In this document: piece by piece, positions 22,970 to 28,867 of the stretch
How positions within the stretch are numbered: position 1 is the stretch's first letter
Layout: every line of letters starts with the position of its first letter
From: JAOZHU01 sp964632845
GTDB taxonomy: Archaea; Thermoproteota; Bathyarchaeia; Bathyarchaeales; Bathycorpusculaceae
Reading direction: 5' to 3'
DNA length: 30,379 nucleotides
Assembly: GCA_964632845.1 (NCBI GenBank)
Contig: CAZWDU010000021.1
Location: 1 to 30,379, forward strand
The notes under the pieces: generated by a model
Databases searched by the model: none
Seen by the model: only the letters and a program-made list of their open reading frames with translations
What the model was told of the DNA's origin: nothing
Position numbers and translations under genes: made by a program

Positions 22970-23122
22970 TCAGGGTTCCACCCACATGGGGCAGTCTTCA
23001 CAGTGAACGGGTTTTCTTTGAATTTCGCCTATTAACTCGATTTGCCGTTCTAGGCAATAGCGCCATTCGCAGAATTCGCCTTTGCATTTCTTTTTGGTTT
23101 CTAGTTCCATTTTGGTGGTCAT
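22970..23122 (-). CDS. 50-residue cysteine-rich protein, possible zinc or Fe-S binder
   Basis: A short gene translating to MTTKMELETKKKCKGEFCEW, then RYCLERQIELIGEIQRKPVH, then CEDCPMWVEP. Five cysteines and a histidine are arranged as Cys13-x4-Cys18-x4-Cys23 and His40-Cys41-x2-Cys44, suited to one zinc or an iron-sulfur cluster. The central RQIELIGEIQ segment is an amphipathic helix. The TATA box CTTAAAAT (23143-23150, minus strand) lies about 24 nt before the ATG, so the message should be leaderless. The plus-strand open frame covering the same bases (22957-23361) has an implausible composition. I do not recognise the family. It is divergent from the AbrB-PhoU gene. Confidence 0.65.
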   Translation of the reverse strand: MTTKMELETKKKCKGEFCEWRYCLERQIELIGEIQRKPVHCEDCPMWVEP

Positions 23123-23142
23123 GTTCTCAACTCTTATTCGTC

Positions 23143-23397
23143 ATTTTAAGTGTGTGTTCGCCATGTTCGGGTTGCAAGATTATGCAGTTTGGCGTTTGCG
23201 GTGGCGTTGTTCGTTACAGGTGTTGTTCCCGTATGGCTTCCGATATCTGTTTTGTAAATATTTGTATATGTAAATATATATCTTTAAAGGTTTTTTGCCG
23301 ATGCATAACAATTCAAAAGGGCGAATCCTTGTTTTTCACAAAGCAGCAGAGTATATATTAGCTGAAGTACACACTACTACACTATACCTCGTAAAAA
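23143..23397. promoter_or_regulatory. Divergent promoter region, cysteine-rich gene and AbrB-PhoU gene
   Basis: Contains the minus-strand TATA at 23143-23150 and a plus-strand TATA (TATATATTA, 23352-23360) about 40 nt before the GTG at 23398. Between them is an AT-rich inverted repeat ATATTT / AAATAT with an 8-nt spacer (23258-23277), overlapped by two TGTAAATAT copies. This could be a binding site for the AbrB domain of the downstream regulator. Confidence 0.45.
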
Positions 23398-24429
23398 GTG
23401 GAGCGTAAAAACGTGGAACGAAAGATTATGTCATTAGGTAAATCGTCCTTAGTGGTGTCGCTTCCAAAAGACTGGATGCAGCTAAACGAGTTGAAAAAAG
23501 GCGACAGCGTGGCTTTTTCTATTCAACGTGACCGCTCGTTAGTTATTCATCCAAGCGCCCTGAAAAAAGCAGCGCCTAAAGAGATAACCATCAACATCAG
23601 CCAAAACGACGACGAAATACTTGTGACACAAAAGATACTGGGCTCTTTCCTCAACGGGTACTCAGGCATTAAGCTTGTCGCAGAAAAAGTATTTTCTGTT
23701 CCTCAAATAAAAGCAATCCGAAACATGGCAGGTCGCCTTTACATGCGAGTCATGGAATCGGACTCTAAACGCGTATTCATCCAAAGCTTAACAGACGAGT
23801 CAAAAGCGTCGCTTGAGCAAACAATACAGCGAATGCATTTAATTTCACGGTCAATGTGCGAAGGCGCAATTAAAGCCGTAAAAAACAGAGACATAGCGTT
23901 GGCGAAATCTGTTTTTTCTCTTGACGATGATGTTGACCAGTTTGCTTTTTTCATTCTCAGAATACTTCGCAACGCAGCACAAGACCCAGTCTTAGCAAAT
24001 GAACTCCACATAGACCCATTGGATTGCATGGACTACCAAATACTGGTTTATAGAATGGAACACGCCGCGGATTATGCCGCAAGCATCGCACGGCATATAA
24101 TAATGATAGATGGCAGTCACCAGAAAATTCCTGACGACGTGGTGGAGCTTATGGTTACGGCGGGAACCGAAACATTAGATTTGTACGTTAAAGCGTTTTC
24201 TGCCTTTTTCTCAAAAGAAGTCCATTTCTCTGTGGACATAATGAAAAGCCAGCAGAGAATGGAGAAGCTATACGTGGAGATAGCCACAAAATCTTTTGTG
24301 GGTAAACAAAAAAGCGCTGAGTTAGTCTGTGCTATCTGCTCTTTACGGGACAACATAAGGCGAATAGCCCATTGCGCCCTAAGCATAGCAGAAGTTGCCG
24401 TAAACCGCGCGTTCAAAGTTCCCGTGTAA
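23398..24429 (+). CDS. AbrB-PhoU fusion regulator
   Basis: Archaeal phosphate-type regulator of 343 residues. Residues 1-55 form a swapped-hairpin SpoVT/AbrB DNA-binding domain (VERKIMSLGKSSLVVSLPKDWM, then LKKGDSVAFSIQ). The rest holds two PhoU-like three-helix repeats, e.g. MCEGAIKAVKNRDIALAKSVFSLDDDVDQFAFFILR (about 158-193) with the metal-binding D/E-rich turn, and RMEHAADYAASIARH (about 218-232). PhoU domains commonly bind iron or zinc clusters and act on Pst transport or PhoR signalling. The GTG at 23398 is preceded by a TATA box at normal distance. No phosphate transporter is in the window, so the target is unknown. Confidence 0.87.
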   Translation: MERKNVERKIMSLGKSSLVVSLPKDWMQLNELKKGDSVAFSIQRDRSLVIHPSALKKAAPKEITINISQNDDEILVTQKILGSFLNGYSGIKLVAEKVFSVPQIKAIRNMAGRLYMRVMESDSKRVFIQSLTDESKASLEQTIQRMHLISRSMCEGAIKAVKNRDIALAKSVFSLDDDVDQFAFFILRILRNAAQDPVLANELHIDPLDCMDYQILVYRMEHAADYAASIARHIIMIDGSHQKIPDDVVELMVTAGTETLDLYVKAFSAFFSKEVHFSVDIMKSQQRMEKLYVEIATKSFVGKQKSAELVCAICSLRDNIRRIAHCALSIAEVAVNRAFKVPV

Positions 24430-24451
24430 AACCGCGAACTACACTGCGGTT
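24430..24451. terminator. Hairpin between convergent genes
   Basis: AACCGC (24430-24435) and GCGGTT (24446-24451) form a perfect 6-bp stem with a 10-nt loop. It fills the whole gap between the stop codons of the convergent AbrB-PhoU and NfnB genes. No T-run follows, so a bidirectional terminator role is only suggested. Confidence 0.35.
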
Positions 24452-25884
24452 CATCTGCGTTTGCGCTGGCTTTTTGCAGTCAAATACTCGTGGATGCTTT
24501 GCGCGGCTTTTTTACCTGTGCCCATGGCGCTTATGACAGTGGCTTCACCCGTCGTTATGTCCCCGCCAGCATACACAGCCTCTAAACTGGTCAACCCTGT
24601 ATCTTCGTCGGCTACAATAATGCCGCCAGCCGTGGTTTTGAGTCCTTTGGTGGTGCTTTGTATTATGGGATTCGGAGTGCGCCCTACAGCCACTATAACT
24701 GTGTCAACATCCATAACGCCTTCTGAACCCTTAATCGGTATTGGCCTACACCTTCCTGTCGCATCGGGTTTGCCAAGTTCCATCGCTACGTACTTCATTC
24801 CTTTAACCCTGCCCTGCGCATCACCCAAAAACCCAGTAGGCGAAACCAGAAACTTGCAAACTGCGCCCTCCTCTTCCGCATTCAATATCTCCTCGCGTCT
24901 AGCAGGCATTTCTGCCCTTGACCGCCGATAAACTATACACACGCTTTCTGCACCCAACCGCAATGCACTACGGGCAGAGTCTAAAGCCACGTTGCCACCG
25001 CCGATAACGACAACTTTCCTGCCGACACGTATGGGTGTCGCAAACTCTGGAAACTTGTAGGACTTCATGAGGTTAACTCTAATTAAGAACTCGTTAGCGG
25101 AGTAAATGCCGTTGAGGTTTTCGCCAAGGACACCTAAAAACTTGGGCAGTCCAGCGCCTGTCCCTATGAAAACTGCGTCAAAGCCTTTTTGCAGTAATTC
25201 TTTAACTGTAAACAGCCTGCCTATTAGCGCGTCAGTGTGTAATTCAACACCTAACTTCTCGATATAATCAACTTCTGCCTGAACTATCTGCTTAGGTAAC
25301 CGAAATTCAGGGATGCCGTAAACCAAAACGCCTCCCGCAACATGAAGCGCCTCAAAAAGAACCACGTTATGACCCAACTTGGCTAAGTCAGCTGCAACAG
25401 TTAACCCAGCGGGACCAGCGCCAACAACTGCAATTTTTCTGCCCGTTTGAAACGTCGGCTGCACATTTACGCCTTTCTTCAACTCAAGATCAGCTACAAA
25501 GCGTTCTAGCCGCCCAATCGAAATAGCCTCGCCTTTCTTGCCCATCACACAAGTTTTTTGGCATTGCTGCTCTTGCGGGCAAACACGACCGCAAACAGCA
25601 GGCAAACTGTTTTTTTCTTTTATCTTTTTGATGGCTTCATCATACTTTTGTTCCTTAATGAATTCAATGAACGCGGGAATATCCACGCCCACAGGACAAC
25701 CCTTCACGCATTGCGGGTTAGGACAAGTCAGGCAGCGTGAAGCCTCGGCTAAAGCCTGCTCTTCCGTGTAGCCCTGCGTGACCTCGCGGAAATTGTGGAT
25801 TCGCGTTTCCGGCGCTTGCTTGGGTATAGGCACAGCGTGCCAACGGTCCTGCAACTGCGATGCCGCCTTCAGTGCTTCTGGCAA
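24451..25884 (-). CDS. NfnB/SudA/GltD-type flavin oxidoreductase, large subunit
   Basis: A 477-residue FAD protein of the glutamate-synthase small-subunit family. The N-terminal domain carries two [4Fe-4S] sites: CLTCPNPQCVKGCPVGVDIP (about 51-70) and CGRVCPQEQQCQKTC (about 98-112). Two dinucleotide motifs follow, IAVVGAGPAGLTVAADLA (FAD, about 149-166) and VVVIGGGNVALDSARSA (NAD(P), about 288-304). The end GGDITTGEATVISAMGTGKKAA is the usual FAD-tail contact. The start is TTG and overlaps the upstream subunit gene by 16 nt. With the FNR-like gene upstream it forms an NfnAB (electron-bifurcating NADH/ferredoxin:NADP) or SudAB (sulfide dehydrogenase) complex. A full GltB large subunit is absent. 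Confidence 0.9.
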   Translation of the reverse strand: MPEALKAASQLQDRWHAVPIPKQAPETRIHNFREVTQGYTEEQALAEASRCLTCPNPQCVKGCPVGVDIPAFIEFIKEQKYDEAIKKIKEKNSLPAVCGRVCPQEQQCQKTCVMGKKGEAISIGRLERFVADLELKKGVNVQPTFQTGRKIAVVGAGPAGLTVAADLAKLGHNVVLFEALHVAGGVLVYGIPEFRLPKQIVQAEVDYIEKLGVELHTDALIGRLFTVKELLQKGFDAVFIGTGAGLPKFLGVLGENLNGIYSANEFLIRVNLMKSYKFPEFATPIRVGRKVVVIGGGNVALDSARSALRLGAESVCIVYRRSRAEMPARREEILNAEEEGAVCKFLVSPTGFLGDAQGRVKGMKYVAMELGKPDATGRCRPIPIKGSEGVMDVDTVIVAVGRTPNPIIQSTTKGLKTTAGGIIVADEDTGLTSLEAVYAGGDITTGEATVISAMGTGKKAAQSIHEYLTAKSQRKRR

Positions 25885-26774
25885 TTGCAGCCACCTCCAA
25901 AACGCTCATGATGCTGAAACGCCAACTTTTCCTCAGGTACGTAGCCCTTTAAGCGCTGAATCAATTCGCTGAAGTTAACTTGGTGTGCATCAAATTCTGG
26001 ACCATCAACGCAAGCAAATCGGGTTTGGTTTGCAACTGCTACTCTGCAAGCACCGCACATCCCCATCCCGTCAACCATTATCGGGTTCAAGCTGACGATT
26101 GTTTTGATCTTGTAAGGTCGAGTTACCTCTGAGGTTGCTCTCATCATCAAAGGAGGACCAATCGCATACACAATATCAAACCCATAGTTCTTTTCGATTA
26201 AAGCTTTCAAGACGTCGCTGACGAAACCTTTGTGACCTTTAGAGCCGTCATCAGTGGAAACATAGAATCCATCAGATACTCTTTCCATTTCATCCGCTAG
26301 CACAAGCAGTTCTTGGTTTCTGGCTCCAACAATAGAGACCACGGTGTTGCCTGCGTCTTTCAGCGCTTTGGCTATGGGGTACGCGGCAGCGGTGCCAACG
26401 CCACCGCACACGACAGCTGCTTTGCCGTAGTTTTTTATGTTGCTGGGCTTTCCTAAGGGACCAGCTATGTTTAATATGGCGTCTCCAACGTTGAGCTGGC
26501 CAAGTTCTGTGGTGGATAAACCGACTTCTTGAAAAATGAGAGTGATTGAGTCGTCTCCATTGTTCCAAGTGACAAGTGTGAGGGGGATTCTTTCGCTGTT
26601 CTCATGGACTCTGAGTATGACGAATTGCCCAGCTTTGGCTTTTTCAGCGATGTCGGGAGCGATTACTCTTATCAGCTTTACGTGTGGGGCTATTTCTTGT
26701 TTGGTTATAATTTTGTGGGTGTTTGTTTTTGCTGTTTCGGTGATTGGATATGTTGTAATATCAAGTTTGGACAT
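25869..26774 (-). CDS. NfnA/SudB-type ferredoxin:NADP reductase-like subunit
   Basis: A 301-residue FAD/[2Fe-2S] subunit that pairs with the following gene. It has the FAD-binding barrel (AGQFVILRVHENSERIPLTL, about 48-67), the NAD(P) loop VVCGGVGTAAAYPIAKAL (about 120-137) and, near the end, the cluster region GMGMCGACRV with FACVDGPEFDAHQVNF. The C-terminal GGGCNCQKH adds two more cysteines. The final HQVNF phrase is characteristic of NfnA/SudB rather than dihydroorotate dehydrogenase subunit K. ATG at 26774 is preceded by GGCGG. A perfect 9-bp inverted repeat at 26800-26826 covers the likely transcription start. Confidence 0.9.
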   Translation of the reverse strand: MSKLDITTYPITETAKTNTHKIITKQEIAPHVKLIRVIAPDIAEKAKAGQFVILRVHENSERIPLTLVTWNNGDDSITLIFQEVGLSTTELGQLNVGDAILNIAGPLGKPSNIKNYGKAAVVCGGVGTAAAYPIAKALKDAGNTVVSIVGARNQELLVLADEMERVSDGFYVSTDDGSKGHKGFVSDVLKALIEKNYGFDIVYAIGPPLMMRATSEVTRPYKIKTIVSLNPIMVDGMGMCGACRVAVANQTRFACVDGPEFDAHQVNFSELIQRLKGYVPEEKLAFQHHERFGGGCNCQKH

Positions 26775-26799
26775 TTTTCCGCCGCCGAATAACTATATG

Positions 26800-26826
26800 G
26801 TATGTACGAGTATATACCGTACATAC
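26800..26826 (-). promoter_or_regulatory. Perfect inverted repeat at the nfnAB promoter
   Basis: GTATGTACG (26800-26808) and CGTACATAC (26818-26826) are exact inverted copies around a 9-nt AT-rich spacer. The minus-strand TATA (TTTTATAC, about 26834-26841) predicts initiation near 26812, inside the repeat. This is the typical place for a repressor operator. The rest of the 279-bp gap up to 27053 holds nothing clear. Confidence 0.55.
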
Positions 26827-27062
26827 AAGCACCCGTATAAAAATCTTGCCACACACCCTCCGCAATAAGCATGTTAAACACAACAAAAAACAGAACCAAC
26901 AACTAAGCTAGAGTTCAAGCCAGCAGAGACGACACCGTCAAGTTTAAACTGCAAATACAGGAAGGCTAAAGGGTGTTCTTGGTCAGTACAAGAAACTGGC
27001 GCTCTAAGCGCTAAGCTTAATTGCCCTTCGGTACTAACTAGCCCCGTAGGAGGGTGATACCC

Positions 27063-27392
27063 TTGCGCGATTTGGGTTACGCGATTAAGTTGTGGATGGT
27101 TAATGAAGATGACGAGGCGGTTTTCGGTGACGGCTTAGCTGAGCTTCTGGAGGAAATTGACAAAACTCGTTCCATGCTGGAGGCAACGCAGAACTTGCGA
27201 ATGTCTTATCGTTACGCATTACACAGGATTACGCTTGCTGAGAAACGTCTCGGTCAACTGTTGGTTAAGAGGAGCCGCGGCGGAGCCAAAGGCGGTGGGT
27301 TCTCAGAAGTCACGCCCTACGGAAAAGAGCTTACTAGCAGATACAGAAAAGCGCAAGCGGAACTAGACAAAATACTGAAAAATTTGCCCTAA
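27063..27392 (+). CDS. ModE-type winged helix-turn-helix regulator
   Basis: A roughly 110-residue DNA-binding protein matching the N-terminal LysR-like domain of ModE, the molybdate/tungstate-responsive regulator. Diagnostic parts are AVFGDGLAELLEEIDKTRSM, MSYRYALHRITLAEKRLGQL and the wing RSRGGAKGGGFSEVTPYGKELTSRYRKAQAEL. The metal-sensing TOBE (mop) domains of bacterial ModE are absent, as in many archaeal members. I place the start at TTG 27063: GGAGGGTGAT at 27049-27058 is then at ribosome-binding distance, whereas the in-frame GTG at 27054 lies inside it. It precedes an ECF S component and a candidate operator, implying local control. Confidence 0.82.
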   Translation: MRDLGYAIKLWMVNEDDEAVFGDGLAELLEEIDKTRSMLEATQNLRMSYRYALHRITLAEKRLGQLLVKRSRGGAKGGGFSEVTPYGKELTSRYRKAQAELDKILKNLP

Positions 27393-27446
27393 AAGAGCCA
27401 CGCCTACAAGAGTTCTCTACGAAACAAGGATTATTTGCACAGCGCT

Positions 27447-27464
27447 AAACTTATCTAAAAGTTT
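27447..27464 (+). promoter_or_regulatory. Inverted repeat overlapping the TATA region of the ECF S gene
   Basis: AAACTT (27447-27452) and AAGTTT (27459-27464) are perfect inverted copies with a 6-nt spacer. The TATA-like AGTTTATCT overlaps the right arm and sits about 26 nt before the expected start near 27490. It may be a second regulator site or a terminator hairpin for the ModE-type gene. Confidence 0.35.
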
Positions 27465-27469
27465 ATCTT

Positions 27470-27497
27470 ATCGATAGCACAAAACTGTAATATCGAT
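27470..27497 (+). promoter_or_regulatory. Candidate ModE-box operator
   Basis: ATCGATA (27470-27476) and TATCGAT (27491-27497) are perfect inverted copies with a 14-nt spacer, so the outer ATCG...CGAT edges are 28 nt apart. The E. coli ModE box has the same outer ATCG/CGAT ends and length, with TATATA-like inner arms. The site lies between the TATA box and the ATG at 27504, where binding would block initiation. A ModE-type protein is encoded directly upstream. Confidence 0.6.
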
Positions 27498-27503
27498 GCT
27501 TCA

Positions 27504-28088
27504 ATGAAAACTGAAACAATAGCACTGAGAAAAACCATGTGGAAAACAACAACCGTAGACATAGCCCTAATAGCGCTTTTCGCAAGTTTAGGAATAGCCT
27601 CAAAACAACTCATCCGTCCGCTTGTCTCCGCCGTAACCAGCCCACTCTACATCCCAGGAGGCGCAGTGGCGGGAGGAATCTACATGATGTGGCCAGTCAT
27701 GGCATACGGTCTCGTGCGAAAACCGGGAGCAGCCTCAATAACTGCGCTCATACAGGCATTAATCAGCATAATAATGCCGTTCGGCAACTTTGGGCTTTTA
27801 ACATTCATCATCTACCTGTGCCCCGGCTTGGCGATAGACGCTTTCTTTCTACTCTCAAGACACAAAGCCTGCTGCGCCGCATGCTGTATCAGTGCTTCAG
27901 CGATTGCTAACACAGTTGGAACTATTTTAGTGGGTGCATTAGTTCTTGTATTGCCGGGGGTTGTGCTGTCATTTTTGGCTGTAGTCGCAGCAATAAGCGG
28001 CGGCATAGGCGGATTCATCGCAAACATGCTTCTCGTTAGAATTGGGAAAATCGGTTTGGGAGGAAAGATAAACAATGGACGAAAATGA
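27504..28088 (+). CDS. ECF transporter S component next to ModE-type regulator
   Basis: A 194-residue membrane protein with about five to six hydrophobic segments. IALIALFASLGIASKQLIRPL, YIPGGAVAGGIYMMWPVMAYGL, VRKPGAASITALIQALISIIMPFG and the final GGIGGFIANMLL fit the YkoE-like branch of ECF substrate-binding subunits. The two short Cys runs at about residues 115-121 (KACCAACCIS) are unusual for the family and could be membrane-facing metal ligands or chance. EcfA and EcfT are absent. The promoter carries the ModE-like operator. The last 14 bases overlap a small ORF. Substrate unknown; Mo/W or a pterin-linked form is the contextual guess. Confidence 0.75.
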   Translation: MKTETIALRKTMWKTTTVDIALIALFASLGIASKQLIRPLVSAVTSPLYIPGGAVAGGIYMMWPVMAYGLVRKPGAASITALIQALISIIMPFGNFGLLTFIIYLCPGLAIDAFFLLSRHKACCAACCISASAIANTVGTILVGALVLVLPGVVLSFLAVVAAISGGIGGFIANMLLVRIGKIGLGGKINNGRK

Positions 28089-28170
28089 AAAAATCGCTCT
28101 TGCCGCTATGGTAACAGCTAGTTACAATTGCGATAGCATAAGCATACTACAATTTAAGGTGAAAACATGA
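28075..28170 (+). CDS. Translationally coupled 31-residue ORF
   Basis: ATG at 28075 lies inside the end of the ECF gene, 11 nt after a strong ribosome binding site GGGAGG (28058-28063). It encodes MDENEKIALAAMVTASYNCD, then SISILQFKVKT. Its TGA overlaps the ATG of the next gene as ATGA (28167-28170), so it links both neighbours by overlapping codons. An acidic N-terminus and amphipathic helix recall small accessory subunits, but I recognise no family. It may be a real small protein, a truncated one, or a coupling leader. Confidence 0.45.
   Translation: MDENEKIALAAMVTASYNCDSISILQFKVKT
28105..28137 (+). other. Nested hairpin before the sulfite-oxidase-like gene
   Basis: GTAAC (28111-28115) and GTTAC (28121-28125) form an inner stem, and GCTAT (28105-28109) with ATAGC (28133-28137) an outer one. 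It lies inside the small ORF, 30 nt before the next ATG, and could form in RNA or act as an operator. Confidence 0.3.
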
Positions 28171-28670
28171 AGAAAGCCTCAAAAATAGTCATAGTCATTT
28201 TCGTTCTCTTAATCGTAGCAGCCGTGCCACTCTACTACTACACACGTCCAACTGCAATGCATGTTGGCACCATACAAATCAGTGGAAACATAAACAATCC
28301 CGTGAACCTCAATTTCAGCCAACTTGAAACGTACCCGTCATCAACCATTCAGGTTACTCTTACTTCAAGCGGCAGTCCATCAAACAATGGCGACTACAGC
28401 TATACGGGTGTTCCACTGAAAGATTTGCTTGATCAAGTGCAAGTAACGGCTAACGCCACTTCCGTTTATGTGCAAGCTTCAGACGGCTATGGAGCAACGC
28501 TAACAATTGAGGAGGCTATGGATCAAAACACGATAATAGCTTACGCCAAAGACGGCGTAGCACTGGCGGCTTTGCAGAACGGCGGCGAAGGACCAGCGAG
28601 GCTCATCATAGGCAGTGACCAGTACGCGCAGAGATGGGTCAAAGGCGTAGCAGCAATCCAAGTCAAATAG
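28167..28670 (+). CDS. Membrane-anchored sulfite-oxidase-like domain protein, no cofactor cysteine
   Basis: A 167-residue protein with an N-terminal signal anchor (IVIVIFVLLIVAAVPLYYY, residues 8-26) and one extracytoplasmic domain of the oxidoreductase molybdopterin-binding fold. Recognisable segments are ISGNINNPVNLNFSQLETYP, YSYTGVPLKDLLDQV, VYVQASDGYGATLTIEEA and the end GEGPARLIIGSDQYAQRWVK. True sulfite oxidases hold Mo through a cysteine between the first and second of these; this protein has no cysteine at all, so it cannot bind the metal in that way. It may bind a pterin, a metal complex or another ligand and pass it to the ECF S component (inference). Confidence 0.75.
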   Translation: MKKASKIVIVIFVLLIVAAVPLYYYTRPTAMHVGTIQISGNINNPVNLNFSQLETYPSSTIQVTLTSSGSPSNNGDYSYTGVPLKDLLDQVQVTANATSVYVQASDGYGATLTIEEAMDQNTIIAYAKDGVALAALQNGGEGPARLIIGSDQYAQRWVKGVAAIQVK

Positions 28671-28764
28671 ACAACACACCATTGACGTCACAGCTTTTTA
28701 CGGAAGCAAATCCGCAAGTTCTCCAGCTTGCACGTTATTTTAGTGAAAAAAAGAGGTGGTCACT

Positions 28765-28863
28765 ATGAGGAAGGCAGTAATGCATCACTGCGGTGCCCCA
28801 TAGCTTTGCTTGTTTTTGCTTCAAGCGTGTCTTCTCAGTTCAGTAAATTTGCGCGTTTTTCAG
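28765..28863 (+). pseudogene. Possible frameshifted remnant of a secreted-protein start
   Basis: After AGAGGTGG, an ATG at 28765 opens MRKAVMHHCGAP and stops at TAG (28801). Shifting back by one base continues IALLVFASSVSSQFSKFARF to a stop at 28861, so the two frames together resemble a signal peptide. It then collides with the convergent gene end at 28868. It may be the stump of a lost secreted protein. Confidence 0.25.
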
Positions 28864-28867
28864 CCGT

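Noticed and set aside
22957..23361. Plus-strand 134-codon open frame
   Set aside because: Composition is odd (many Cys, Trp, Phe, Arg), it has no ribosome binding site, and it overlaps the better supported cysteine-rich gene on the other strand.
26940..27053. Gap before the ModE-type gene as a possible structured RNA (several short self-complementary stretches such as AGCGCT)
   Set aside because: I could not build a consistent fold or match to a known RNA family; nothing clear is seen.
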